The position numbers and the translations under genes are program-made. From Kitasatospora mediocidica KCTC 9733 (lineage in GTDB: Bacteria > Actinomycetota > Actinomycetes > Streptomycetales > Streptomycetaceae), in the NCBI RefSeq assembly GCF_000744225.1, contig NZ_JQLN01000007.1:1302001-1366000 (forward strand): a stretch of 64,000 bases of DNA, given 5' to 3'. How positions within the stretch are numbered: position 1 is the stretch's first letter; each line of letters opens with the position of its first letter. Below are positions 1-8,302 of the stretch, piece after piece. A model generated the notes under the pieces. The model was given only the letters and a program-made list of their open reading frames with translations, was not told the origin of the DNA and ran no database searches.

Positions 1-463
1 GGCCGCCGACCACGACGCCGGCGCCGCCGCCGGCACCTGCCGCGCCCTGGTCGAGCGCCTGCTCCCCGGCATCGCCGACCACACCCACCCACGCGACCTC
101 TCCGAGGGCCAGCGGCTCAGCCTCGCACTCGCCGTCGTGCTGACCGCCCGCCCGGCCCTGCTGCTGCTCGACGAGCCCACCCGCGGCCTCGACTACGCCG
201 CCAAAGCACGGCTGGTGGAGATCCTCCGCGCACTGGCGGCGGACTCGCACGCCATCCTGCTGGCCACCCACGACGTCGAACTCGCCGCCGAACTCGCCCA
301 CCGCACGGTCGTCCTGGCGGACGGCGAGGTGGTGGCCGACGGGCCGTCGGCGGACGTGGTGCTCGGCTCGCCCGCGTTCGCGCCGCAGGTCGCCAAGGTG
401 CTGCAGCCCGAACCGTGGCTGACCGTCCGCCAGGTCGCCGCCGCGCTGGAGTCGTCCTCATGA
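1..463 (+). CDS. ECF transporter ATP-binding subunit (3' part)
   Basis: C-terminal part of an ABC ATPase that begins before the window; about 153 codons are visible. The ABC signature region reads LSEGQRLSLALAVVL, followed by Walker B LLLLDEPTRGLD and the H-loop ATHDVELAA, so this is the second half of a nucleotide-binding domain. The tail after the H-loop (VADGEVVADGPSADVVLGSP) resembles the A components of energy-coupling-factor vitamin or metal importers (CbiO/EcfA). Its stop overlaps the start of the next gene (ATGA), which encodes a membrane S-component-like protein. The pair is therefore inferred to be co-translated and to form one importer. The substrate cannot be read from this fragment. 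Confidence 0.9.
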   Translation, partial: AADHDAGAAAGTCRALVERLLPGIADHTHPRDLSEGQRLSLALAVVLTARPALLLLDEPTRGLDYAAKARLVEILRALAADSHAILLATHDVELAAELAHRTVVLADGEVVADGPSADVVLGSPAFAPQVAKVLQPEPWLTVRQVAAALESSS

Positions 464-1359
464 CTCCCGCGATGCCCCTCGCCCGGCCCGTCCCGCTCGG
501 CCACCGCTCGATCGCCGTCCTCGTCCTGACCTCGCTGATCGGCGTCGCCGCCTTCGGCTGGCCGCTGCTCGCGGGCACCGGCTCCGCCGCGGTCGGCCAC
601 TCCGCCGACGCGCCCTGGCTCTTCGCGCTGCTGCTCCCGCTGCTGCTGGCCGTGGTGGTCGCGCAGATCTCCGAGTCCGGCCTGGACCCGAAGGCCGTCG
701 CCCTCCTCGGTGTGCTCTCCGCCACCGGCGCCGCACTGCGCCCGCTCGGCGCGGGGACGGCCGGCCTGGAGCCGATGTTCTTCCTGATGGTGCTCGCCGG
801 GCGCGCGCTCGGACCGGGCTTCGGATTCGTCCTCGGCTCGGTCTCGATGTTCGCCTCCGCGCTGCTCACCGGCGGGGTCGGCCCGTGGCTGCCGTTCCAG
901 ATGCTCAGCATGGGCTGGGTCTGTCTCGGCGCCGGCCTGCTCCCCCGCCCGGCCACCCTGCGCGGACGCGGCGAACTGCTGCTGCTCGCCGGCTACGGCG
1001 CGGTCTCCGCTGTCCTCTACGGCACGATCATGAACCTCCAGGGCTGGCCCTACATCGGCGGCCTCAGCAGCTCGGTGGCGTTCGTCCCCGGTGACCCGCT
1101 CAGCGCCAACCTGCCGCGGTTCCTGGTCTACTGCCTGACCACTTCCCTCGGCTGGGACCTCCCCCGCGCCGTCCTCACCGCCGTCCTCTGCCTCACCCTC
1201 GGCACCCCCGTCCTGCGCGCCCTGCGCCGGGCCACCCGCCGAGCCGCCTTCGCCGCCCCGGTCGCCTTCGTCCCCCCGCAGCCGGACCACAACGGTGAGC
1301 TCACGCCCAGAACGCGTCCGACTCCTCCATGTCCTCCACACACTCGTCAAGATCGGTGA
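460..1359 (+). CDS. ECF transporter S component-like membrane protein
   Basis: A 299-residue polytopic membrane protein starting at an ATG that overlaps the upstream ATPase stop. It has roughly six hydrophobic segments: near residues 17-40, 52-68, 75-95, 105-140, 175-195 and 230-260. The block 'MFFLMVLAGRALGPGFGFVLGS' region matches the shape of bacterial ECF substrate-binding (S) proteins of the cobalamin/thiamine-precursor type. The role is inferred from topology and from the adjacent EcfA-like gene; the substrate is unknown. The last 40 residues are Arg/Pro-rich and hydrophilic, and their codons overlap the 3' end of the convergent SnoaL-like gene by 59 bp. That overlap could be genuine or could mean the C-terminus is extended by a lost stop codon. 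Confidence 0.85.
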   Translation: MTPAMPLARPVPLGHRSIAVLVLTSLIGVAAFGWPLLAGTGSAAVGHSADAPWLFALLLPLLLAVVVAQISESGLDPKAVALLGVLSATGAALRPLGAGTAGLEPMFFLMVLAGRALGPGFGFVLGSVSMFASALLTGGVGPWLPFQMLSMGWVCLGAGLLPRPATLRGRGELLLLAGYGAVSAVLYGTIMNLQGWPYIGGLSSSVAFVPGDPLSANLPRFLVYCLTTSLGWDLPRAVLTAVLCLTLGTPVLRALRRATRRAAFAAPVAFVPPQPDHNGELTPRTRPTPPCPPHTRQDR

Positions 1360-1696
1360 TCTTGTCCCCGACCACCCGGAACACGATGCCGCCCCTCGCG
1401 TCGATCTTCCGGCCGCCGCGCTCAGCGGTGAACCCGTGCACCGACATCACATGCCCCCGGCCGTCCACCAGCACGTGCCGCAACTCGACCCGGAACGTCC
1501 CGTTCGTCTCCGCCGCGAGCCGCCCGTAGTGACCGAGGACGGCGTCGATGCCCTTCTGGTCGCCGGAGATTGGGCTGTTTCCAGGGACGTGATGCGTGCA
1601 GTCCGACGTCATCATCCCTCTGAGGGCGTCCATGTCACCGCGCGAGAACGCCTCGTAACCCTTGCGAACCAGCGCCGCATGTGGATGCTCAGCCAT
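1301..1696 (-). CDS. SnoaL-like (NTF2-fold) protein
   Basis: 131 residues. The opening 'ALVRKGYEAFSRGDMDALRGMM' and the later 'GGIVFRVVGDKITDLDECVEDMEESDAFW' are typical of SnoaL-like nuclear-transport-factor-2 fold proteins, which form a cone-shaped pocket used for small-molecule isomerases, hydrolases or ligand binding. No catalytic assignment is possible from sequence alone. It is followed by an ABM-domain gene, a sigma factor that itself carries a SnoaL domain, and a carboxymuconolactone decarboxylase-like gene, all on the minus strand. It may therefore belong to an oxidative or redox stress response group, but the 100 bp gap to the next upstream gene means co-transcription is not shown. 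Confidence 0.85.
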   Translation of the reverse strand: MAEHPHAALVRKGYEAFSRGDMDALRGMMTSDCTHHVPGNSPISGDQKGIDAVLGHYGRLAAETNGTFRVELRHVLVDGRGHVMSVHGFTAERGGRKIDARGGIVFRVVGDKITDLDECVEDMEESDAFWA

Positions 1697-1798
1697 GGCA
1701 CCTCACCACCTTCCTACCCACCACCCTGGCACCACCGTGTCCCCCCGCAACCCGGCCGGCAGGGATCACCCACACCGGCCGGGTTCACGCCACGAACC

Positions 1799-2116
1799 TC
1801 AGCCCTTCGGGCCCGTGGACTGCACCACCTCGAACGACCACAGCGTCGACCCCGAAGCCGCCGGCCGCGCCTGCGCATCCCCACTCGGCCGGTGCGCAGC
1901 CTGCATCGGCCCCGACATCCAGGCCTGGAACGCCTCCTCCGTCGCCCACCGCGTGTACACGAGGTACTGGTCCGTCCCCTCCACCGGGCGGAGGAGTTCG
2001 AACCACTCGAACCCGTCGGAGTTCTCCACAGACCCGGCCCGCGACGCGAACCGCTTCTCCAGCACCTCCCGCTGCTCGGCGGGGACGGTCAGCACATTGA
2101 TCTTGACGATGCTCAT
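1799..2116 (-). CDS. ABM-domain (antibiotic biosynthesis monooxygenase) protein
   Basis: 105 residues starting MSIVKINVLTVP. The first 75 residues form an ABM ferredoxin-like fold: 'PAEQREVLEKRFASRAGSVEN...FEWFELLRPVEGTDQYLVYTRWATEEAFQAWM'. In this family the domain occurs in small dimeric monooxygenases, haem-degrading enzymes and quinol oxygenases. The start at 2116 is chosen over the longer frame (to 2233) because the domain begins directly there and the upstream extension is Pro/Arg-rich filler. The residues needed to call it a haem-degrading IsdG type are not evident, so only the domain is assigned. Confidence 0.85.
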   Translation of the reverse strand: MSIVKINVLTVPAEQREVLEKRFASRAGSVENSDGFEWFELLRPVEGTDQYLVYTRWATEEAFQAWMSGPMQAAHRPSGDAQARPAASGSTLWSFEVVQSTGPKG

Positions 2117-2254
2117 GGCTCCATCCTGCCTCAAGGGCTGGCGGCGGGTGAGCACTGTGTGTGCGACAGCGAGAAGTGCCCCGACAGGAGCAGGATCGAC
2201 GGCAGCGGGCCGACGCTCTTCCAGGCCTGACATACCGCCAGGACGGGGAACAGG

Positions 2255-3232
2255 TCAGTCGCCCGCGAGGTCCGCCGGTCGCACGTGCGTGAGCTTGTCG
2301 GGGTTGCGTACGAGGTGGATCGCCGCCACCCGGTCGTCCGCGACCTCGAAGCAGGCCACCGTGTCGGTCCGCCCCTCGCTGGTGACGAGCAGGCCGGGCT
2401 GCCCGTTGACCAGCACGGCCCGCACGCCGAAGTCGGGGATCCGGCGCGCCATGATGCCGAGGATGAACCGGGCGACGTTGTCGGCGCCGTGGACCGGGCG
2501 CAGCGCGGCCCGGACCTTGCCGCCGCCGTCGGTCCAGGCGGTGACGTCGGGGGCGAGGAGTTCCAGCATCCGGTTCAGGTCGCCGCCCACGCAGGCGGCC
2601 AGGAACTCGTCGGTGACCTGCCGGCGGGTCTCGGCCGGCGCGTCGTAGCGGGCGTCGCGCGCCTGGACGTGTGCGCGCGCCCGGCTGCCGAGCTGCCGGA
2701 CGGCGGCCTCGCCGCGCTCCAGCACCTCGGCAATCTCCTTGTACGAGAAGGCGAAGACCTCCTTGAGCACGAAGACCGCACGCTCCAGCGGCGACAGGCT
2801 TTCCAGCACCACCAGCATCGCCAGCGACACCGCCTCGGCGAGTTCGGCGTCGGCCGACGCGTCCGGAGCGGTCACCAGCGGCTCGGGGAGCCACGGCCCG
2901 ACGTACGCCTCCCGCTGGACGACGGCCGAACGCAGCCGGTTCAGCGAGAGGTTGGTGACGGTACGGGCCAGGTAGCCGCCCGGGTTGGCGACCTGGGCGG
3001 TGGCCTGGCTCCAGCTGATCCAGGTGTCCTGCACCAGGTCCTCGGCGTCGGCGACGCTGCCCAGCATCCGGTAGGCGATGCCGAAGAGCATCCGCCGGTG
3101 CTCGGAGAAGGCGGCCGCCCGTTCCGAAGCGTCCAAGCCCTGCCGGGCCACGTCCTGCCGGGCCACGTCCTGCCGGGCGACGTCCTGCCCGGCCAAGTCC
3201 TGCGGGTCCGGCCCGTCCTGTCGGTCGATCAC
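2255..3232 (-). CDS. sigJ: ECF41-family RNA polymerase sigma factor (SigJ-like)
   Basis: 325 residues from a GTG that overlaps the upstream stop codon (GTGA), indicating translational coupling to the carboxymuconolactone decarboxylase-like gene. Sigma region 2 spans about 41-105 (FGIAYRMLGSVADAEDLVQDTW) and region 4 about 135-190. A SnoaL-like C-terminal extension covers about 200-315. Three hallmarks of group ECF41 are visible: WLPEP at 114-118, DGGGK at 235-239 and NPDKL at 310-314. In characterised ECF41 factors this extension modulates activity and no anti-sigma factor is needed; the neighbour is typically a CMD, oxidoreductase or epimerase gene, as here. The N-terminus carries an odd QDVAR repeat encoded by 15-bp tandem repeats. 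Confidence 0.95.
   Translation of the reverse strand: MIDRQDGPDPQDLAGQDVARQDVARQDVARQGLDASERAAAFSEHRRMLFGIAYRMLGSVADAEDLVQDTWISWSQATAQVANPGGYLARTVTNLSLNRLRSAVVQREAYVGPWLPEPLVTAPDASADAELAEAVSLAMLVVLESLSPLERAVFVLKEVFAFSYKEIAEVLERGEAAVRQLGSRARAHVQARDARYDAPAETRRQVTDEFLAACVGGDLNRMLELLAPDVTAWTDGGGKVRAALRPVHGADNVARFILGIMARRIPDFGVRAVLVNGQPGLLVTSEGRTDTVACFEVADDRVAAIHLVRNPDKLTHVRPADLAGD
3140..3198. repeat. 15-bp tandem repeat inside the sigma factor N-terminus
   Basis: About four imperfect copies of the 15-bp unit GGGCCACGTCCTGCC (plus-strand orientation). On the minus strand they encode the repeated pentapeptide QDVAR/QDLAG at residues 11-33 of the ECF41 sigma factor, just before sigma region 2. Because the unit is a multiple of three, copy-number change would keep the frame and only alter linker length. 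Confidence 0.8.
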
Positions 3233-3786
3233 CCGGCCGACGGTACCGCACAGGCCTCGGAGAATCCCTGGCTGGTCAGGCCGAATGCGCTGTTCACCCG
3301 GGAGCGCATGTTCTCCAGCGCGACCATCGTGGTGAGCTCCACGAAGGCCGGTTCGCCCAGGCGGGCGATCAACTCGGCGGCCATCGCGTCGGTGACGGTC
3401 GGCGCGGTGTCGGTCATCGCCTCCGCGTACTCCATGACCAGCCGCTCCAACGGGCTGAACACCTCGGGCGCCTCGCGCCAGACCGGCACCTTGCTGATCT
3501 TCAGCGCGTCCAGGCCGTGCCGGGTGCCCTCCCAGTAGCCGAAGTCCGTGCACCACGAGCAGTTGATCCGCACCGCCGTCGCCATCACGGCGAGTGTCTT
3601 CAGCAGCGGGTCCAGCTTGTTCCACTTGGCCACCCCGCGCTCGAAGCGCGCGTAGCCCATCAGCACGCCGCTGTGGTGCCCGTACGCCTGCCCGGGGTCC
3701 AGTACCTTGCCGTACGTGCGGCGCGAGTACCACTCCCCGAACCGCACCAGCAGCGTGCGCGGCGGGTTGAGCGAGATGCGAGCCAT
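3229..3786 (-). CDS. Carboxymuconolactone decarboxylase (CMD)-like protein
   Basis: 185 residues from an ATG preceded by a GGAGGA Shine-Dalgarno. The family signature is seen around residues 60-90: 'DPLLKTLAVMATAVRINCSWCTDFGYWEG', with the redox-active-type CxxC pair at C76 and C79. CMD/AhpD-fold proteins act as peroxidase-linked reductants or as ring-cleaving decarboxylases. Conserved coupling to an ECF41 sigma factor suggests that this protein is the main target of the sigma factor and belongs to an oxidative or electrophile response; that is inference from known ECF41 loci. The gene is first in the operon, with the sigma gene overlapping its stop codon. Confidence 0.93.
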   Translation of the reverse strand: MARISLNPPRTLLVRFGEWYSRRTYGKVLDPGQAYGHHSGVLMGYARFERGVAKWNKLDPLLKTLAVMATAVRINCSWCTDFGYWEGTRHGLDALKISKVPVWREAPEVFSPLERLVMEYAEAMTDTAPTVTDAMAAELIARLGEPAFVELTTMVALENMRSRVNSAFGLTSQGFSEACAVPSAG

Positions 3787-3836
3787 GACGTCGTCCTCCT
3801 CCGGAGCCGGGGGCCGGGCGGCCCCTCCACAGGACT

Positions 3837-3863
3837 GACAGGACAGCCACCGAAAACGTGACA
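3837..3863 (-). promoter_or_regulatory. Candidate ECF41-type promoter for the CMD-sigJ operon
   Basis: On the minus strand TGTCACG (3863-3857) is followed after 16 nt by TGTC (3840-3837). Published ECF41 target promoters have a TGTCACA-type -35 and a CGTC-type -10 with similar spacing, so the match is 6/7 plus 3/4. The element sits about 50 bp upstream of the CMD start, consistent with autoregulation of the operon by its own sigma factor. Confidence 0.65.
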
Positions 3864-4031
3864 CGGGCCGAGCAGGCCGGCCTGCCGGGCCCGCTCGGCC
3901 CTGTGCGGCCCTGTGCGGCGATAAACCTCGAGCCGGGCACTTGACGAAGGGTTTACTATCTCGATGATCCGCTTTGAGGCTGGTCACATGAGCTGGAACT
4001 CTGCACAGAGTGGATACGGGGGATGGACACC

Positions 4032-4604
4032 ATGGGTGTCGTCGTGGGCGCGGTCGGCGCAGTCATAGCCATAGTCGTCGTCGGACTGGTATGGACGGTC
4101 GTCCGCTCCTACAACCGGCTGATCAGGCTGCGTAACCAGACGCGGGCCTCGTGGGCCCAGATCGACGTGCAGCTGAAGCGGCGGCACGACCTGATCCCCA
4201 ACCTCGTCGAGACGGCCGCCGAGTACGCCGCCCACGAGCGCGGCACCTTCGAGGCGGTCACCACCGCCCGCGGCGCCGCCGCCTCGCCCGACCTCGGGAC
4301 GGCCGAGCGCGCCGAGGCGGAGAACGCACTCTCCTCCACGCTGGCCAGGTTGCTCGTCACCGCCGAGTCCTACCCGGAGCTGAAGGCCAGCCAGACCTTC
4401 CTCCGACTGCAGAGCGAGCTGGCCGGCGCCGAGGACAAGATCGCCTACGCCCGGCAGTTCTACAACGCCGCCGTGCAGTCCTACAACACCGCGCAGGAGT
4501 CCTTCCCCGGCAACCTGGTCGCCGGCCTGTCCGAGCACGCGCGCCAGGAGTACTTCGAGGCCGGGGCCGAGAGCCGCGAGAGCGTCCAGGTGAGATTCCG
4601 GTGA
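4032..4604 (+). CDS. lemA: LemA family protein
   Basis: 190 residues. An N-terminal membrane anchor (about residues 2-25) precedes the LemA coiled-coil domain: 'YNRLIRLRNQTRASWAQIDVQLKRRHDLIPNLVETA', then 'YPELKASQTFLRLQSELAGAEDKIAYARQFYN' and the typical close 'ARQEYFEA'. LemA proteins are membrane-anchored helical-bundle proteins of poorly defined function, often linked with envelope or surface protein processing. An in-frame ATG at 4023 is possible, but the GGGGG ribosome-binding run ends directly against it, so 4032 with a 9-nt spacer is preferred. The stop overlaps the GTG of the DUF2207 gene, a common partner of lemA. Confidence 0.93.
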   Translation: MGVVVGAVGAVIAIVVVGLVWTVVRSYNRLIRLRNQTRASWAQIDVQLKRRHDLIPNLVETAAEYAAHERGTFEAVTTARGAAASPDLGTAERAEAENALSSTLARLLVTAESYPELKASQTFLRLQSELAGAEDKIAYARQFYNAAVQSYNTAQESFPGNLVAGLSEHARQEYFEAGAESRESVQVRFR

Positions 4605-6157
4605 GCGTCAGCGCGGAGTTCGGCGCGGGCGGCGCGGCGGCCGTCGTCCTGTGGCTGCTCGCCTTCGGGCTGGTCCTGCTCGCCACCCGCAACGGGACGG
4701 TCCAGGCCGGCCCGGCCACCCAGGAGCTCGGCGACTCCCCCGAACCGCCCGCCGTGGTGAGCCTGCTCGCCAACGGCTGGCGCTCCACGGCCCACGCGGC
4801 CGAGTCCACCCTGCTCGACCTCGCGGCGCGCGGGCATCTCGAACTGCGCCAGGCCGGCGAGAACCCGGCCGACACCACCGTGCACCTCACGGACAACGCC
4901 CCGACCGTCCTGCGGCCCTACGAGCACCGGGTGCTGGCCCGGGTGACCGCCCAGGCCGGCACCGACGGCGCACCGATCGGAGCCGTCGCGTTCCGCGCGG
5001 CGAAGCAGGCGGCGACCTGGAACCGGCTGCTGCGGCGGGAGATCGTCGCGGAGGCCCGCCAACGCGGGCTCTCCCGGCCTCGCATCGGCAGCGCCCTGGG
5101 CACGACGCTGATGGCGGCGGCGGTCGTCCCGGCCGTGCTGTTCGGCCTGGCACTGCTGACCATCGGGGGCTCGCACGGCATCCGCGCGGGTCTCCTGGCC
5201 GGCGCGGTGACCTTCATCGTGCTGGTCTTCCTGCTGGCCACGGCGGTCACCGAGCGCGCCACCCCGGCGGGCCTGGACCGGGCCGGGCACTGGGCCGGCG
5301 TGCGCCAGTGGCTCGAAGCGCACGAGAGCTTCACCCAACTGCCGCCCGCCGCCGTCACGGTGTGGGAGCGCTACCTGGCGTACGGCGCGGCGCTGGACGT
5401 CACCGTACGGGTCAACCAGCTGCTCGACTTCGGCACCGGCAACCGCCGCCGGGTCTGGTCCGGGTACGGCGGCACCTGGCGCGAGGTGCGGATCCGCTAC
5501 CCGCGGGTGTGGCCCGGCTACGGCGCCACCAACCGCGGTCTGCTGCAACGGGCCCTGGCCGCGGCCGTCGTGTCGGGCGGGCTCGCGCTCTTCGCCGAGC
5601 TCCGGCAGCAGTCCTGGACGGACGGCGGCGGCACCCTGGGCACCGGCCACGCGGTGCTGGCGCTCGGCTGGATGGTGCTCGCGTGGCTCGGCATCGCGTT
5701 GGCCGGGCGCTTCAGCCGGCTGACGGCGGGTCTCGTGTTCTTCGCGGGGGCGTTCGCCAACGGCGCCCTCGGCGACCGGATCGGAGACCGGGCACTGGAC
5801 GGGTCGGGCCCGCTGCTCGGCGAGTGGGTCGCGATCGGGGTCTTCGCGGCGGTGGCCGGGTTCTATCTGGCGCTGGCCGTCCTGGACAGCAGGCCGGGCG
5901 TGACGATCACCGGCGAGGTGCTGCGGATCGAGTCGCGCTACAACGAGAAGTGGCCGAACTTCCTGGCCGTGGACGACGGTTCGGCCGACCGCACGGTCGC
6001 CTGGGCGCTGCCCGGGCCGCCCAGTGGCTTCGCCACCGGCAGCACGGTCCGGCTGACCGTGACGCCGTCCACCCGCCGGGTCCGCGTCGTCCAGGTCCTC
6101 GCCCTCGGCGCGGACTACAAGGCGCAGCAGCGCGAGCCGAACAGCACCATCAGCTGA
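4601..6157 (+). CDS. DUF2207-family membrane protein
   Basis: 518 residues from a GTG overlapping the lemA stop (GTGA). An N-terminal hydrophobic segment (about 10-32) is followed by a cytoplasmic region beginning 'PPAVVSLLANGWRSTAHAAESTLLDLAARGHLEL', the winged-helix-like C-terminal block of DUF2207/YciQ proteins. Paired membrane segments follow near 160-205, and 'TPAGLDRAGHWAGVRQWLEAHESF' recalls the family's conserved 'W..F..FL' region. Further membrane segments lie around 320-430. The lemA-DUF2207 gene order is widespread in bacteria and is thought to mark an envelope function. The long N-terminal extracytoplasmic domain of full-length DUF2207 proteins is absent, so this is a short form. 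Confidence 0.88.
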   Translation: MSVSAEFGAGGAAAVVLWLLAFGLVLLATRNGTVQAGPATQELGDSPEPPAVVSLLANGWRSTAHAAESTLLDLAARGHLELRQAGENPADTTVHLTDNAPTVLRPYEHRVLARVTAQAGTDGAPIGAVAFRAAKQAATWNRLLRREIVAEARQRGLSRPRIGSALGTTLMAAAVVPAVLFGLALLTIGGSHGIRAGLLAGAVTFIVLVFLLATAVTERATPAGLDRAGHWAGVRQWLEAHESFTQLPPAAVTVWERYLAYGAALDVTVRVNQLLDFGTGNRRRVWSGYGGTWREVRIRYPRVWPGYGATNRGLLQRALAAAVVSGGLALFAELRQQSWTDGGGTLGTGHAVLALGWMVLAWLGIALAGRFSRLTAGLVFFAGAFANGALGDRIGDRALDGSGPLLGEWVAIGVFAAVAGFYLALAVLDSRPGVTITGEVLRIESRYNEKWPNFLAVDDGSADRTVAWALPGPPSGFATGSTVRLTVTPSTRRVRVVQVLALGADYKAQQREPNSTIS

Positions 6158-6178
6158 GGCCAGCCGCAGGAGCCACCG

Positions 6179-6201
6179 GGGCCGCTCAGAACGAGCGGCC
6201 C
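6179..6201. terminator. Bidirectional hairpin between convergent genes
   Basis: A 9-bp perfect stem, GGGCCGCTC / GAGCGGCCC, with a 5-nt loop between the DUF2207 gene and the convergent MFS gene. The left arm overlaps the MFS stop codon (6186-6188). There is no U-tract, as is usual in this GC class. Confidence 0.6.
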
Positions 6202-8261
6202 TCGCTGTGCGGGACGTGCTCCTGCGGCGTGGGGTCGGGCCGGTCCCCGACGTCGCCGCAGAGGTTGTTGCTGAGGCGGGTGAGCAGTGCGGCGAGGTCG
6301 GCGAACTGCTTCTCGTCCCAGTCGCCGAGCAGTTGGGAGAGCTGGGAGCGGCGGGCGGCGAGCAGCTTCACGGCCATCGCCTCACCGGTCTCGGTGAGCC
6401 GCATCGGCAGGCCGTTGCGGTGCGCCAGCCCCCGGCCCTCGACCTCCCGGGCCGCCGCCTCGACCACCTGCGGGGGGATGATCCTCTGCTCGGCCAGCTC
6501 GGCCGGTTCCACCGAGCCCTGGCGGTGCATCTGCATCAGCAGCCAGCTGGAGGCCGGCTGGAGGTCGAGCCCGGCCTCGGCGGTGATCCGCCGGTAGAGA
6601 TCGCGCCTGGCCTCCCGGCTGTTCAGGACGGTCAGCGCGCGGGCGATCTCGTCCACCGAGGAGCGCTCCACCGGGTTGATCCCGATCGCCTCGCCGAGGT
6701 CCGGCGCGGTGACGGTGGCGCGCAGTGGCTGCTCACGGACGAAGAGCGCCAGCACGAAGGCCACCGCCGCCACCGGCACCGCGTACAGGAAGACCTGGGT
6801 GATCGACGAGGAGTAGGCGTGCAGGACGTCGTGCTGGACCTGCGCCGGCAGGCTCTTCACCACCTGCGGGTCGGAGGTGATCGCGCTCGGCGAGAATCCG
6901 GCCGGGAGCGGGACGCCCGCCAGCGCGTCGTTCAGCCGCCGGTTGAGGCCGCTGGTGAAGATCGTGCCGAAGATCGAGACGCCGAAGGAGGCGCCGATCG
7001 AGCGGAAGAACGTGACGCCGGCGGTGGCCACGCCGAGGTCCTGGTAGCCGACGGAGTTCTGCACGATCAGCACCAGCACCTGGAGCACCAGGCCCAGGCC
7101 CAGGCCGAAGACCAGGAAGTAGAGGCTCATCACCAGCGTGCTGCTGTCCTGGGTGAGCCGGGAGAGCAGCAGCAGGCCCACCGTCACCACGGCGGTCCCG
7201 GCGATCGGGAAGATCCGGTAGTGCCCGGTCCGGGCGACGATCTGGCCGGAGCCGATCGAGGTGAGCAGCATGCCGAGCACCATCGGCAGCATGTGGATAC
7301 CGGAGAGCGTCGGTGAGACGCCCTGCACCACCTGGAGGAAGGTCGGCAGGAAGGTCAGCGCGCCGAACATCGCGAAGCCGACCACGAAGGAGATCACCGC
7401 GACCAGGCTGAACGTGCGCGAGGCGAAGAGCCGCGGCGGCAGCACCGGCTCGTCGGCCCGGCGCTCGACGGCGATGAAGGCCACCAGCAGCAGCACGCCG
7501 AGCACGCCCAGACCGATCACCTGCCAGGAGGCCCACGGCCAGGTGACGCCGCCCAGTGAGGTCATCAGGACCAGGCAGGTGGCGACCGAGGCGATCAGCA
7601 CGGTGCCCAGGTAGTCGATCCGGTGCTGGCGCTTGGTCTCGCTGGTGTGCAGCACCGCGGCGATGACGACCAGCGCGACGATGCCGATCGGCACGTTGAT
7701 GTAGAAGACCCAGCGCCAGGACAGGTTGTCCACGAACAGCCCGCCGAGCAGCGGGCCGAGCACGCTGGTGGCGCCGAACACCGCGCCGAACAGGCCCTGG
7801 TACTTGCCCCGGTCGCGCGGCGGCACCAGGTCGCCGACGATCGCCTGGCTCAGCACGATCAGGCCGCCGCCGCCCAGGCCCTGCAAGGCCCGGAAGGCGA
7901 TCAACTCGCCCATGTTCTGGGCGATTCCGCAGAGCACCGAGCCAATCAGGAAGATCACGATCGAGGCCTGGAAGAAGCGCTTGCGACCGTACATGTCGCC
8001 GAGCTTGCCCCAGAGCGGGGTGGCCGCCGTGGAGGCCAGCAGATAGGCGGTGACCACCCAGGAGAGATGTTCGAGGCCGCCGAGGTCGCTGACGATGGTG
8101 GGCAGCGCCGTGGAGACGATGGTCTGGTCGAGCGCGGCGATCAGCAGCGCCAGCAGCAGCGCCCCGATCGGCACCCAGAGGTTGTGGACGCCCGCCTCCT
8201 GGGAGATCGGCGGTTCGGGCTGCGCGTCGATGCGCTCGGGCTCGGCAGCCGGGTCCGCCAT
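6186..8261 (-). CDS. DHA2-type MFS drug efflux protein with fused C-terminal winged-helix domain
   Basis: 691 residues from an ATG with an AAGGAGG site. The first ~520 residues form a 14-segment major facilitator of the EmrB/QacA group. Motif A reads 'GKLGDMYGRKRFF' and the family C-type motif is near 'LGPLLGGLFVDNLSWRWVFYINVPIGI'. The last ~140 residues are soluble and look like a MarR-type winged helix: 'SWLLMQMHRQGSVEPAELAEQ...VVEAAAREVEGRGLAHRNGLPMRLTETGEAM'. It probably exports toxic organic compounds in exchange for protons. The fused domain could bind DNA, ligands or only stabilise the protein; this is unresolved. Repeated TCGAT-type motifs lie upstream. Confidence 0.93.
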   Translation of the reverse strand: MADPAAEPERIDAQPEPPISQEAGVHNLWVPIGALLLALLIAALDQTIVSTALPTIVSDLGGLEHLSWVVTAYLLASTAATPLWGKLGDMYGRKRFFQASIVIFLIGSVLCGIAQNMGELIAFRALQGLGGGGLIVLSQAIVGDLVPPRDRGKYQGLFGAVFGATSVLGPLLGGLFVDNLSWRWVFYINVPIGIVALVVIAAVLHTSETKRQHRIDYLGTVLIASVATCLVLMTSLGGVTWPWASWQVIGLGVLGVLLLVAFIAVERRADEPVLPPRLFASRTFSLVAVISFVVGFAMFGALTFLPTFLQVVQGVSPTLSGIHMLPMVLGMLLTSIGSGQIVARTGHYRIFPIAGTAVVTVGLLLLSRLTQDSSTLVMSLYFLVFGLGLGLVLQVLVLIVQNSVGYQDLGVATAGVTFFRSIGASFGVSIFGTIFTSGLNRRLNDALAGVPLPAGFSPSAITSDPQVVKSLPAQVQHDVLHAYSSSITQVFLYAVPVAAVAFVLALFVREQPLRATVTAPDLGEAIGINPVERSSVDEIARALTVLNSREARRDLYRRITAEAGLDLQPASSWLLMQMHRQGSVEPAELAEQRIIPPQVVEAAAREVEGRGLAHRNGLPMRLTETGEAMAVKLLAARRSQLSQLLGDWDEKQFADLAALLTRLSNNLCGDVGDRPDPTPQEHVPHSEGRSF

Positions 8262-8302
8262 CGGGTCCTCCTTGCTGGGCGCTGATGCGGCGATCAGCTG
8301 AC

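Noticed and set aside
193..1350. Long minus-strand open frame of 385 codons opposite the ECF transporter genes
   Set aside because: Composition (Glu/Arg/Gly-rich, no domains) is that of a high-GC shadow frame; the plus strand has recognisable families.
3941..3969. TTGACG-N17-ATGATC as promoter for lemA
   Set aside because: The -35 is good but the downstream hexamer is not a credible -10; not listed as a feature.
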